DNA of 64,000 bases, taken from assembly GCA_036259875.1 (NCBI GenBank), contig DATAAZ010000037.1:15733-79732 (forward strand). The letters are read 5' to 3'. Below the pieces are notes generated by a model. The model worked only from the letters and a program-made list of their open reading frames with translations, had not been told where the DNA came from and made no database searches. The position numbers were made by a program, and so were the translations under genes. Of the stretch, positions 32,266 through 41,319 are shown piece after piece; within the stretch, counting starts at the first letter, position 1; the number at the start of each line of letters is the position of its first letter. This DNA is from DATAAZ01 sp036259875 (lineage in GTDB: Bacteria > Actinomycetota > Thermoleophilia > Gaiellales > Gaiellaceae).

Positions 32266-34541
32266 GGTGTCAGGAGGAGGCGAGTCTCGGCGAGCTCGTC
32301 GACCCGGGCGCGGTCGGTCGCGAGCGGGATGTACTCGCCCGCGAGCCAGCCGCCCAGGAGGTCGTCGTAGTGCCGGCTCGCGGGGTGACCCGACTGGCCG
32401 GGCACGAGCGCGATCAGATTCGCGTCCGGGTCGGAGAGGTCGTAGACCGCCCGCATCGAGGCACCGATCATCGCTCCCTCCGCGACGCCGGCGACCCTGG
32501 CCATGACGCGGACCGTGTCGGCGTCGCCACCGACCGCGAACGGGCCGCGGCTGAAGATCCGCCTCAGAACGGGGATCGAGTCGAACGCGTGCGCGAGGCG
32601 GAAGCGGTGGTAGCGCCCGCGCGCCCAGCTCGCCGGGTCGGGACCGAGCTCACGCACGGCCTTCGCGACCGCGGTTCGGAGGACGTCGTCCCACGTTCGA
32701 CCGTTGCCGAGAAACGTGTCGTCGCGCTCGGCCAGGCAGCGGAGGACGAGCGGGCGCGCCCGCTCGTAGAGGCCGCCCGGAAGCGACTCGCCCTCCGTCG
32801 GGACGAACGGGTCGGAAGCGAGGTCGGCGAACGCCTCCTCCTCGAGCGCCCGCATGAGCGCCGCGTAGACGGCACCGCCGGCGCTCTCGGGCGCGAGCTC
32901 GCCGTCCCATTCGGCGAGGAGGTCGAGCGCCTGCGCCTCGACCGGGTCGTCGGCCTCGAAGCTCCCGACGGCAACCGCGAGCTCGAGGCCTGGGAGCGAG
33001 AGTCGGTCGAGGAGGATGCGTGCGCAGGCGGCCGGCGTGAGCAGGCCGCGCTCGCCGATCAGCGTCTCGAGCCGGCCGGCCCGATAGCCGCCGAGATACT
33101 CGCCGGGCAGGTCGTACGGGTACGCATCGCCCGCGATGCGGTTGTTCGCGCTCACGATGAGCCCCGACTCCGGGTCGCGGAGGCGCGGAAGCTCGGCCTG
33201 CGGGATCCAGCCCTGCCACTCGTGATCGGACTCCCAGCCCGCGCAGGGAACGCTGCCCTCGCCCGTGCTGCGGATCGGGACCGGTCCCCCGGCGAGGCGG
33301 TACGCGATCCCGCCCTCCGCGTCCGCCAGCACGAGGTTGTGCGGCGGGCCGGCGAAGCGGTCGAGCGCTCGGTCCGCCTCCTCGACCGAGCCCGCCGTCA
33401 TGAGATCGAGAAGCGAGCGCGTCGTCTCGCCGGGCTCGTGGTGGCTCCAGCGAAGCGCGAGCGCCTGGCGCCCGCCCGGCTCGGGCGGAACGACGATCGG
33501 CCCGTGGCGAGTCACCGTCACCTCCTCGACGACGGGCTCGCGGCGACGGCGGACCCGGATCGTTTCGCGCACGAGCTCGGCGTCGACCCATTCGCCGTCG
33601 ACCTCGTAGCGGCGCGCGTCCGTCGGGTGGAACCGCTCGACGTAGAGATCCTGCGTGTCGAGCATTGCCGTGGTCATCCCCCAGGCCACCCGGCGATTTC
33701 GCCCGAGGACGACTACCGGCGCTCCAGGAACCGTGAAGCCCGCGCACTCTCCCTCGTCCCAGACGAGGTGCTGGGCGTGCCAGATACCCGGGATGCCGAG
33801 GAAGAGGTGGGGGTCGTTCACGAGGATCGGCTTTCCGCTCGCGGTGCGCGTCCCGTCGACGGCGAAGCAGTTCGACGCGCCGACTCCCGAACGACCGCCG
33901 AGGGCGCGGGATGTCGCCGCGGCCGCGACGAGCAACTCGTCCGGCACGACCACCGGATGGTCGGCCGGGTACTCGGGCTCGAGCCGGCGCGCCCGCTCCT
34001 CGCCGAGGCGGACGCGCAGCCGGGAGCGCGCGACCTCAGCCTCCCAGTTCCCGCACAGCGCGAGCGCGAACATCTGCGCGGGCGCCTGCACGTCGACCCT
34101 GGTCCACGGCTCGGGGCGTAGGCGAATGAGTCGAAGCTCGAGCGGCAAGGGGCCGTCGGCGATGAAGGCGTTTACCCCCTCGCAGTAGGCGTCCACGAGC
34201 TTCGACGCCTCGGGATCGCACGCGCCCGCGTCGCGCTCGGCGGCCCAGCGGAGGCGGAGACGCCGGGCGAGCCGGTCGAGCTCCAGGGTCCGGGCGCCGG
34301 CGATCTCGGACAGGCGACCGAACGCGAAGCGCCGCGTCGTCTCCATCTGGAACAGCCGGTCCTGCGCGTGGACGTAGCCCTGCGCGCACGCGAGGTCGCG
34401 GCGGCTCCGCGCATAGAGGTGAGGAATCCCGAAGCGGTCGCGCACGACCTCGACGGGCGCCTCGAGCGAGGGAAGGCGAAGGCTCCCCGCCGTCCGCGGG
34501 AGCGAGCGACGGGCGAGCCGCCGCAGCACGCGGCCGGTCAC
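32259..34541 (-). CDS. Penicillin acylase family N-terminal-nucleophile hydrolase
   Basis: 760 residues from GTG 34541 (GTGA overlap with the HMA gene). The family pattern is clear: VEVVRDRFGIPHLYA near 31, AQDRLFQMETTRRFAFGRLS, and the autoprocessing site with nucleophile Ser223 in GVGASNCFAVDGTRTASGKP followed by NDPHL. These enzymes cut amide bonds of penicillins, acyl-homoserine lactones or other N-acyl compounds. No signal peptide is visible, unlike many family members. The natural substrate is unknown; lactone quorum-quenching is possible. Confidence 0.9.
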   Translation of the reverse strand: MTGRVLRRLARRSLPRTAGSLRLPSLEAPVEVVRDRFGIPHLYARSRRDLACAQGYVHAQDRLFQMETTRRFAFGRLSEIAGARTLELDRLARRLRLRWAAERDAGACDPEASKLVDAYCEGVNAFIADGPLPLELRLIRLRPEPWTRVDVQAPAQMFALALCGNWEAEVARSRLRVRLGEERARRLEPEYPADHPVVVPDELLVAAAATSRALGGRSGVGASNCFAVDGTRTASGKPILVNDPHLFLGIPGIWHAQHLVWDEGECAGFTVPGAPVVVLGRNRRVAWGMTTAMLDTQDLYVERFHPTDARRYEVDGEWVDAELVRETIRVRRRREPVVEEVTVTRHGPIVVPPEPGGRQALALRWSHHEPGETTRSLLDLMTAGSVEEADRALDRFAGPPHNLVLADAEGGIAYRLAGGPVPIRSTGEGSVPCAGWESDHEWQGWIPQAELPRLRDPESGLIVSANNRIAGDAYPYDLPGEYLGGYRAGRLETLIGERGLLTPAACARILLDRLSLPGLELAVAVGSFEADDPVEAQALDLLAEWDGELAPESAGGAVYAALMRALEEEAFADLASDPFVPTEGESLPGGLYERARPLVLRCLAERDDTFLGNGRTWDDVLRTAVAKAVRELGPDPASWARGRYHRFRLAHAFDSIPVLRRIFSRGPFAVGGDADTVRVMARVAGVAEGAMIGASMRAVYDLSDPDANLIALVPGQSGHPASRHYDDLLGGWLAGEYIPLATDRARVDELAETRLLLTPE

Positions 34542-34750
34542 TCGACCGGGCGGAAGCCCGCCTTCGCCATCCGGTCGACGAGATCCTCGCGGCGCACCCG
34601 CTCGTCGTCCCACGTGAGCGTCACCTGGCCGAGGAGGTTCGCGTTCGCCGCCTCCAGGCCGTCGACTCCCTCGAGCGCGCCGCCGAGCCGAAGGACACAG
34701 CGCTCGCACTTGATCCCGGTCACCTGGATGGTGTCCGACCGTGTGGCCAT
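34538..34750 (-). CDS. Heavy-metal-associated (HMA) domain protein
   Basis: 70 residues from ATG 34750. One ferredoxin-like HMA domain with the metal motif GIKCERC (Cys at 18 and 21) instead of the commoner GMxCxxC. CopZ-like proteins of this size carry Cu(I). No P-type ATPase is adjacent. It lies between a YbdK-type ligase (10-base gap) and the acylase (4-base overlap). Confidence 0.85.
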   Translation of the reverse strand: MATRSDTIQVTGIKCERCVLRLGGALEGVDGLEAANANLLGQVTLTWDDERVRREDLVDRMAKAGFRPVE

Positions 34751-34760
34751 GGTTCCGATC

Positions 34761-35816
34761 CTACGTGAGAGCGACAAGGTGCTCGCACACGGTGCGGAGG
34801 CCGTCCCGGCGGCCGAGGTCGAGCTGTTCCTCGGCCTGCGCGAGCCCGTCGAGCGGCGCCAGAAGGTCGGTCGTTTCGAACCGCTCTGCGGTCGGCTCGA
34901 CGAGGTCGCGGAGCTCGCCGAGGAGGTCGGACCCGCGGACGAGGCGGCCGCCGTCGGGGTGGATGAGCTCGGCCTGCGCGCCGAAGCGAAGCGCGGCCCA
35001 GCGGTTCTGCGCGTAGATCCCGCGGTCGGCGGCGCGCTCCGGTGACACGGCCGCGACGAGCGCCTGGACGAGCGCGGCGAACGCGATCGTGACGTCGAGC
35101 CGAGTCGGCTGGTCGGGCATCCGTACCTCGAGCGTCCCGAAGCGCGGATGCGGGCGCACGTCCCACCAGATCCGGGTGTAGCTGTCCGCCAGCCCGAGGT
35201 CGAGCAGGCGCTCCGCGAAGCGCTCCCACTCGCCGTACGAGCCGAAGAGGGGCGGGGCGCCGCTGCGCGGGAGCAGCGCGAGGAGCTCGGCGCGGTTCGA
35301 CGCGAGCCCCGTCGCCGCGCCGGCCAGGTACGGGGAGTTCGCGGAAACGGCGAGGACGACGGGGAGCCACGCGAGCACGCCCTCGAGCCTGCGCATGCAC
35401 TCCTCGGGGCTCGCGACTCCGACGTGGACGTGGAGCCCGTTGCAGAACTGGCGACGCGCCGACGGGCCTGCGTACTCCGCGAAGCGGAGGTACCCCTTCT
35501 CCGGCGTCACCGGCTGCTCTTCGGCGCGGGCCGGCGGCCACGTCGCGGCGGCCGCGACGGCCAACCCGGCTTCCCCAGCGAGCTGCTTCGCGCGCGCCCG
35601 TAGCTCCGTGAGCTCGCGCTTCGCCTCCTCGACCGAGCCGCAAACGCCGGTGTTGAGCTCGACGACGGCGGCGTGAAGCTCGGCCTTGAGCCGCGCCCCG
35701 TCCAGCATCCCGGTGGGCGCCGGCCGCGGCGCGAGCGTCGCCGGGTCGACGACGAACAGCTCTTCCTCGATCCCCACCGTCCACGGGTCGCTCCGGCCGA
35801 ACGCGTGGGGGATCAC
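34761..35816 (-). CDS. YbdK-type carboxylate-amine ligase (GCS2 family)
   Basis: 351 residues from GTG 35816 (VIPHAFGRSDPWTVGIEEEL). GCS2 markers: TVGIEEELFVVDP near 13-25, NGLHVHVGV near 120-128, and RIWWDVRPHPRFGTLEVRMPD. These ATP-dependent ligases join Glu to Cys or a similar amine; YbdK itself has weak glutamate-cysteine ligase activity. In an actinobacterium that probably uses mycothiol the true product is open. The ORF extends 27 codons upstream through repeat-bearing DNA, which I do not accept as coding. Confidence 0.92.
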   Translation of the reverse strand: MIPHAFGRSDPWTVGIEEELFVVDPATLAPRPAPTGMLDGARLKAELHAAVVELNTGVCGSVEEAKRELTELRARAKQLAGEAGLAVAAAATWPPARAEEQPVTPEKGYLRFAEYAGPSARRQFCNGLHVHVGVASPEECMRRLEGVLAWLPVVLAVSANSPYLAGAATGLASNRAELLALLPRSGAPPLFGSYGEWERFAERLLDLGLADSYTRIWWDVRPHPRFGTLEVRMPDQPTRLDVTIAFAALVQALVAAVSPERAADRGIYAQNRWAALRFGAQAELIHPDGGRLVRGSDLLGELRDLVEPTAERFETTDLLAPLDGLAQAEEQLDLGRRDGLRTVCEHLVALT

Positions 35817-35861
35817 GGCGGCCAGTCTAGGGACGACCGGCCGCGGCCCCGCCGGCCACGG

Positions 35862-35878
35862 CCGGGGTCTGACCCCGG
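35862..35878. repeat. Short palindrome, CCGGGGTC type (copy 2)
   Basis: CCGGGGTC-T-GACCCCGG, 8-bp perfect arms with one-base spacer, in the 286-base gap between the YbdK-type ligase start and the htrA stop. That gap contains this element and the large palindrome at 35944; I see no gene in it. Confidence 0.55.
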
Positions 35879-35943
35879 ACACGGCCCGGCGGGCCAATGC
35901 GGTGAGCGTCCGCGGCGCGACCCCGGCCCTCCGAGCGCGTCAC

Positions 35944-35969
35944 GGGGACTGTCCCTTGGGACAGTCCCC
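35944..35969. repeat. Interspersed palindrome, GGGGACTGTCCC type (copy 2)
   Basis: GGGGACTGTCCC-TT-GGGACAGTCCCC, 12-bp perfect arms and a two-base spacer. The flank after it (AGGGCGTGGCTCGCGAGGAC) resembles the flank of copy 3. Confidence 0.8.
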
Positions 35970-36102
35970 AGGGCGTGGCTCGCGAGGACACGTCCGAGGC
36001 GCGGCGCCCGATCAATGCTCGATCGTCGTCGACGACGCTGTCTCGCCGGGACGCGTCCCGCGGGGCCACCGCCGGATCCGCGGCCGACGCGGCCGCTGCG
36101 GC

Positions 36103-37263
36103 CTAGCCCGTCTCGGTCGGGCGCCGGCCGAGCTCGACGTTCACGGTCTCGCTCTCGCCGTCGCGCTGCACCTGGAGCGCGAGGGCGTCGCCAGGCTCCT
36201 TCGATGCGATGATCGCGCGCAGCTCGTCCGCGGAGGCGAGCACCTGGCCGTCGGCCTCCGTCACGACGTCGCCGCCGATCCGGTACGACTGACCGTTCAC
36301 GATCACGTCGGTGTCCCCGCCTCGGAGGCCCGCTTGATCGGCGGGGCTGCCCTCAACGACCTCGGCGACGAGCGCGCCGTTCGCGGGGAGGTTGAACTGA
36401 TCCGCGAGCGCGTCGCTGATGTCCAGCATTTCGACGCCGAGGTAGGCGTGGTCGGCGCGACCGTCCTCGATGAGCTCGCCGACGACCTCCTGCACCGTGT
36501 TGGAGGGAACCGCGAAGCCGATCCCGACGTTCCCCGTCGGCGCCCCGCCCGTCGCGATCTGCGTGTTCACGCCGATCACTTCGCCGGCCGCGTTCAGGAG
36601 CGGCCCGCCCGAGTTCCCCTGGTTGATCGGCGCGTCCGTCTGGATGACCTTGTCGATTGTGAAATTGTCCGGCGACGCGATTTGACGCTGAAGCGCGCTC
36701 ACGATCCCGGCCGTCACGGTCCGCTCCAGCCCGAACGGATTTCCGATCGCGACCACCTCGTCGCCGACGCGCACACCCTCCGAGTCGCCGAGGCTCAGCG
36801 GTGTCAACGCCCGCTCGGGCGCATCCACCTTCAGGACGGCGAGATCGGTCGACGGGTCCGTGCCGACGACCTCGGCCTCGAGGCCGTCGTCCTGCGAGAA
36901 GTTGACGTAGACCTGCCGCGCATCCTCGATCACATGGAAGTTGGTCACGATGTGGCCGTCCTTGTCGATCACGAACCCCGACCCGAGCGACTGCCCGCGC
37001 TGCTCACCGAAGAGCGACGGGCGCACGACGTCGGAGGTGATCTGGACGACCCCAGGGGCGACGTCTCGGTAGATCTCGCCGATCGTGCCGCCCGACTCGT
37101 CCTCGGCGAACTCGGCGACCGCGACGCTCGCGCGCGCCGGCGCCTGCTGGACGACGGTCGTCGTGCCGCCGTCCCAGACCGCTGCCCCGATCGCGAGCGC
37201 CGTCCCGCCGCCGAGGAAAGCAGCGGCGACGACGGCGGCCGCAAGAGGAAGCCTGTTCCGCAC
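36103..37263 (-). CDS. HtrA/DegP-type serine protease with PDZ domain
   Basis: 386 residues from GTG 37263. N-terminal membrane anchor (LPLAAAVVAAAFLGGGTALA), then a trypsin-like domain with catalytic His110 (IVTNFHVIED), Asp140 (DPSTDLAVLK) and Ser218 (NQGNSGGPLLN), and one C-terminal PDZ domain (about 285-375). Standard for actinobacterial membrane-anchored HtrA, which degrades or chaperones misfolded proteins outside the membrane. It is divergent from aconitase. Confidence 0.93.
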   Translation of the reverse strand: MRNRLPLAAAVVAAAFLGGGTALAIGAAVWDGGTTTVVQQAPARASVAVAEFAEDESGGTIGEIYRDVAPGVVQITSDVVRPSLFGEQRGQSLGSGFVIDKDGHIVTNFHVIEDARQVYVNFSQDDGLEAEVVGTDPSTDLAVLKVDAPERALTPLSLGDSEGVRVGDEVVAIGNPFGLERTVTAGIVSALQRQIASPDNFTIDKVIQTDAPINQGNSGGPLLNAAGEVIGVNTQIATGGAPTGNVGIGFAVPSNTVQEVVGELIEDGRADHAYLGVEMLDISDALADQFNLPANGALVAEVVEGSPADQAGLRGGDTDVIVNGQSYRIGGDVVTEADGQVLASADELRAIIASKEPGDALALQVQRDGESETVNVELGRRPTETG

Positions 37264-37269
37264 GCAACC

Positions 37270-37275
37270 GTTATA
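37270..37275 (-). promoter_or_regulatory. Possible -10 box for htrA
   Basis: TATAAC on the minus strand, 6 bases before the GTG start, so the mRNA would be leaderless. No clear -35. Confidence 0.3.
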
Positions 37276-37380
37276 GCCGGGCCGTCGTAAGTGGTCGGTT
37301 TGCCGGCGTTAAGGCGGGATTAAGCGCACGACTTGCTCGCGGGCGCGTAAAAAGGGAGCCGCAGGAAACGAAGAAGGGCG

Positions 37381-40167
37381 ATGGATACTGCCAACGCAAG
37401 CCGCGTTACGCTCGGGGCCGCCGGCGGGACGTCCGAGATCTTCCGCGTCGACACCCTCCAGGCCCGCTACGACGTCTTCCGCCTCCCGTACTCGCTCCGC
37501 GTCCTTCTCGAGAACGTCCTCCGGCACGGAAGCGAGGCCGACGTCGAGGCGATCGCGACGTGGGACGCGAAAGCCGATCCGTCGCGCGAGATCGCGTTTC
37601 GCCCGGCCCGCGTCCTCCTCCAGGACTTCACGGGCGTGCCCGCGATCGTCGATCTCGCGGCGATGCGCGACGCGATGCGCGACCGCGGCGGCGACCCCGC
37701 CCGCGTGAGCCCGCTCCTCCCGGCCGAGCTCGTGATCGACCACTCGGTGCAGGTGGACGAGTTCGCCACGCGCCTCGCGATCCAGACCAACGTCGACCGC
37801 GACTACGAGCGAAACGGCGAGCGGTACGCGTTCCTCCGCTGGGGTCAGAAGGCGTTCGCGAACTTCAAGGTCGTCCCACCGAACACGGGGATCGTCCACC
37901 AGGTGAACCTCGAGTACCTCGCTCGCGTCGTGGAGCGGCGCGAGATTGACGGGCGCGTCCAGGCCTTCCCCGACACGCTCGTGGGGACCGACTCACACAC
38001 GACGATGGTGAACGGGCTCGGCGTGCTCGGCTGGGGCGTCGGCGGGATCGAGGCGGAGGCTGCGCTCCTCGGTGAGCCCGTCTCGATGCTCGTCCCGCAG
38101 GTCGTCGGCTTTCGCCTCAGCGGCCGCCTGCCCGAAGGAGCCACGGCGACCGACCTCGTCTTGGTCGTGACGGAGATCCTCCGGACGCTCGGTGTCGTCG
38201 GGAAGTTCGTCGAGTACTTCGGGCCTGGCCTCGTCGGCCTCCCCGTCGCCGACCGCGCGACGATCGCGAACATGTCGCCCGAGTACGGCGCGACGTGCGG
38301 GTTCTTCCCGGTTGACGAGGAGACGCTCGCCTACCTGCGGATGACGGGCAGGCCGGAGGACCAGCTAGAGCTCGTCGAGACCTACTGCCGCGAGCAGCGC
38401 CTCTTCCACGACCCGGACGACGAGCCGACGTACTCTCAGGTCGTCGACCTCGACCTCTCCGACGTCGAGCCGAGCCTCGCCGGGCCGAGGCGACCCCAGG
38501 ACCGCGTCGCGCTCGCGGGGGTCGCGGACTCCTTCCGTGCCGCGCTCGCGACGTTCGGCATCGAGTACCCAAACGGCTCGCACGACAAGGACAGCGCCGA
38601 CTCGTTTCCGGCCAGCGACCCGCCCGCGGACATGGCACCCGGCCACCGCGGCCACGCAGAACACGAGGCTGACGCGCCCGCGCACCGGATCGCGGTCGCG
38701 GAGGCACCCGAGCCGACTTCCGTTCGGGTGACGCTCGAGGACGGCCGCGCGTTCGAATTCGACCACGGCGCCGTCGTGATTGCCGCGATCACGAGCTGCA
38801 CGAACACGTCGAATCCCTCGGTGATGGTCGCGGCCGGCCTTCTTGCGAAGAGGGCCGTCGAGCGGGGGCTCGAGCGAAAGCCCTGGGTGAAGTCGAGCCT
38901 CGCGCCCGGCTCGAAGGTCGTGACGGAGTACTACGAGCAGGCCGGCCTCCAGCGCTACCTGGACGAGCTCGGCTTCCAGACGGTCGGCTACGGATGCACG
39001 ACGTGCATCGGAAACTCGGGCCCTCTTCCGGAGCCGATCTCGAAGGCGATCGCGGACGGCGACCTCGCCGTCTGCTCCGTCCTCTCGGGGAACCGGAACT
39101 TCGAGGCGCGCATCCACCCGGAGGTCAAGGCGAACTACCTCGCCTCGCCGCCGCTCGTCGTCGCCTACGCGCTCGCCGGCAGGATCGACGTCGACCTCAC
39201 GAGCGAGCCGGTCGGCCGGGACCGCGACGGAAACGACGTCTACCTCTCGGATCTCTGGCCGAGCCCCGAGGAGGTCCGGGAGACGATCGCCCAGTCTGTC
39301 CGACAGGAGATGTTCCAGCGAACGTACGCGGACGTCTTCACGGGCGACGAGCGGTGGCGCTCGCTTCCGGTCCCCGAAGGCGACCTCTTCAACTGGGACG
39401 AGCGCTCGACCTATGTCCGCCGTCCGCCGTATTTCGAGGAAGCGGGCGAGGGTCGAGCCGCGGACTTCGAGGGGGCGCGCTGCCTTGTCGTGGTCGGCGA
39501 CAGCGTCACGACGGACCACATCTCCCCGGCGGGCTCGATAAAGCCCGACAGCCCGGCCGGCCGCTACCTCATCGAGCACGGCGTCGAGCGGCGGGAGTTC
39601 AACTCGTACGGGTCTCGCCGCGGGAACCACGAAGTGATGGTGCGCGGCACGTTCGCTAACGTCCGCCTCCGCAACCTCCTCGTGCCGGGGAGCGAGGGGA
39701 CCTGGACGGTTCACCTTCCGAGCGGCGAGGAGATGACGATCTACGAGGCATCGCGCCGCTACCTCTCCGAAGGGGTTCCGCTCGTCGTCCTCGCCGGCAA
39801 GGAGTACGGCTCCGGCTCCTCGCGCGACTGGGCCGCGAAAGGGCCACGCCTCCTCGGCGTTCGGGCCGTGATCGCGGAGACGTACGAGCGCATCCACCGC
39901 TCCAACCTGGTCGGGATGGGGATCGTCCCACTGCAGTACGCCGAAGGCGCGAACGCCGGGTCGCTCGGGCTGAGCGGCCGCGAGACGTTCGCCGTGCGGG
40001 GACTCGAGAACGGCGAGGCGCGCGAGGCGACGGTGGAGGCGGTCGGCGATGACGGGCGGCGGATCGACTTCGGCGTGCGCGTCCGGCTCGACACGCCGCG
40101 CGAGCGCGAGTACCTGCGCGCCGGCGGCATCCTGCCCTTCGTCCTGCGACGGCTCCTCTCCGAATAG
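37381..40167 (+). CDS. acnA: Aconitate hydratase A
   Basis: 928 residues from ATG 37381 behind GAAGAAGGG. AcnA/IRP-type: TDSHTTMVNGLGVLGWGVGG, the three cluster cysteines in ITSCTNTSNPS and YGCTTCIGNSGPL, and the swivel domain GSGSSRDWAAKGP. A charged linker around 395-440 (HDKDSADSFPASDPP) is an insertion common in actinobacterial AcnA. It isomerises citrate to isocitrate in the TCA cycle with a [4Fe-4S] cluster. Monocistronic or leading into the aldolase gene 31 bases on. Confidence 0.97.
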   Translation: MDTANASRVTLGAAGGTSEIFRVDTLQARYDVFRLPYSLRVLLENVLRHGSEADVEAIATWDAKADPSREIAFRPARVLLQDFTGVPAIVDLAAMRDAMRDRGGDPARVSPLLPAELVIDHSVQVDEFATRLAIQTNVDRDYERNGERYAFLRWGQKAFANFKVVPPNTGIVHQVNLEYLARVVERREIDGRVQAFPDTLVGTDSHTTMVNGLGVLGWGVGGIEAEAALLGEPVSMLVPQVVGFRLSGRLPEGATATDLVLVVTEILRTLGVVGKFVEYFGPGLVGLPVADRATIANMSPEYGATCGFFPVDEETLAYLRMTGRPEDQLELVETYCREQRLFHDPDDEPTYSQVVDLDLSDVEPSLAGPRRPQDRVALAGVADSFRAALATFGIEYPNGSHDKDSADSFPASDPPADMAPGHRGHAEHEADAPAHRIAVAEAPEPTSVRVTLEDGRAFEFDHGAVVIAAITSCTNTSNPSVMVAAGLLAKRAVERGLERKPWVKSSLAPGSKVVTEYYEQAGLQRYLDELGFQTVGYGCTTCIGNSGPLPEPISKAIADGDLAVCSVLSGNRNFEARIHPEVKANYLASPPLVVAYALAGRIDVDLTSEPVGRDRDGNDVYLSDLWPSPEEVRETIAQSVRQEMFQRTYADVFTGDERWRSLPVPEGDLFNWDERSTYVRRPPYFEEAGEGRAADFEGARCLVVVGDSVTTDHISPAGSIKPDSPAGRYLIEHGVERREFNSYGSRRGNHEVMVRGTFANVRLRNLLVPGSEGTWTVHLPSGEEMTIYEASRRYLSEGVPLVVLAGKEYGSGSSRDWAAKGPRLLGVRAVIAETYERIHRSNLVGMGIVPLQYAEGANAGSLGLSGRETFAVRGLENGEAREATVEAVGDDGRRIDFGVRVRLDTPREREYLRAGGILPFVLRRLLSE

Positions 40168-40198
40168 ATCGATTCTGGTGCCCCGTTAGGATGGCGGC

Positions 40199-41272
40199 AT
40201 GACCTACGCCTTCTACGGGCGGCCGATCTCTTCCGAGTTCGAGCAGTTCGCCTCGGCGCTCGGCGAGGCGCTTCAGGCGCTCGGCTGGGAGCGCCACCCG
40301 GGCGATCCGCGCGACGCAGACCTCGTCCTGAACTTCATCGACCCGGCGAGCCCGAAGCCGTTCCGGCGCCGCTCGCGCGGGACCTTCGTCGCCGCCATCC
40401 ACGAGCAACCGACCGTCCCCGAGGACATCCTGAAGACGAACTACCCGCTCCTCGTCCACGCGCTCGCCAACATCGTCCTCTGCTACGTCCGCGACCGGGG
40501 CGTCTGGTTCACGACCATGGAGCGGGGCCACTACGCGGTGCTCGCGGAGAACGGCGAGCGCGGGCTCGCGGACGGGGTGATCGCGCGGCTCGCGCCGCTC
40601 GCCCTCTCGAAGCTCGTGATCGACAACGAGTTCCGGACCGATCTCGAGCCCGAGCTCTGGGACGGCGACGACGTGACCGGGGAGATCAGCGAAGCCGGCA
40701 AGCGGATGGGCGACCTCGACCTCCTCCCGGCGCCGTTCCCGATCGAGGAGCTTCTGAGCGAGCGGGAGCTGCGGCACGTGAAGCGCCTCTACGGGATCGG
40801 TGGCCTCTCGTACGGAAACCTCTCGCAGCGGAAGGACGACACGCGGTTCTGGATGAGCGCAAGCGGGGTCGACAAGACAAAGCTCGAAGTCCCCGGACGG
40901 GACATCCTGCTTGTCTCGGGCTACGACCCGCATCGGAACACGATGATCCTGAGCGTCCCGCCCACCGTCGAGCCGCGGCGCGTCTCGGTCGACGCGATCG
41001 AGCACTGGATGATCTACCAGGCCCATCCGGACGTCGGCGCCATCCTGCACGTCCATGCGTGGATGCAGGGCATCCCGGCGACCGACATCAACTACCCGTG
41101 CGGGACGGAGGAGCTCGCGACGAGCGTCGCCGAGCTGATCGACCACGAGCCGAACCCCGCGCACGCGGTGATCGGGCTCCGAAACCACGGCATCACCGTG
41201 ACCGGCGAGCGCCTGACGGAGATCCTCGACCGCATCGAGCCGAAGGTCCTCCGCCAGGTTCCGATGTCGTAG
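40199..41272 (+). CDS. Class II aldolase/adducin family protein with extra N-terminal domain
   Basis: 357 residues from ATG 40199. Residues about 178-357 are a class II aldolase/adducin domain: YGNLSQRKDD, HVHAWMQG with two zinc His, CGTEELA, and LRNHGITVTG with the third. Residues 1-175 form a separate region I do not recognise (MTYAFYGRPISSEFEQFASA). Such aldolases act on fuculose- or ribulose-phosphate-like sugars. The extra domain could set substrate or partner. It ends in a convergent arrangement with an epimerase gene. Confidence 0.85.
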   Translation: MTYAFYGRPISSEFEQFASALGEALQALGWERHPGDPRDADLVLNFIDPASPKPFRRRSRGTFVAAIHEQPTVPEDILKTNYPLLVHALANIVLCYVRDRGVWFTTMERGHYAVLAENGERGLADGVIARLAPLALSKLVIDNEFRTDLEPELWDGDDVTGEISEAGKRMGDLDLLPAPFPIEELLSERELRHVKRLYGIGGLSYGNLSQRKDDTRFWMSASGVDKTKLEVPGRDILLVSGYDPHRNTMILSVPPTVEPRRVSVDAIEHWMIYQAHPDVGAILHVHAWMQGIPATDINYPCGTEELATSVAELIDHEPNPAHAVIGLRNHGITVTGERLTEILDRIEPKVLRQVPMS

Positions 41273-41300
41273 AACCGGAGCGCCGGGCGAGCCAAGCCTC

Positions 41301-41318
41301 GACCGGGGGTGCCCGGTC
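41301..41318. terminator. Bidirectional terminator-like hairpin
   Basis: GACCGGG and CCCGGTC form a perfect 7-bp stem around GGTG, between convergent aldolase and epimerase genes and one base from the latter's stop. Confidence 0.45.
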
Positions 41319-41319
41319 C

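Noticed and set aside
32370..34121. 583-codon plus-strand frame
   Set aside because: Antisense to the penicillin acylase gene, with a typical shadow composition.
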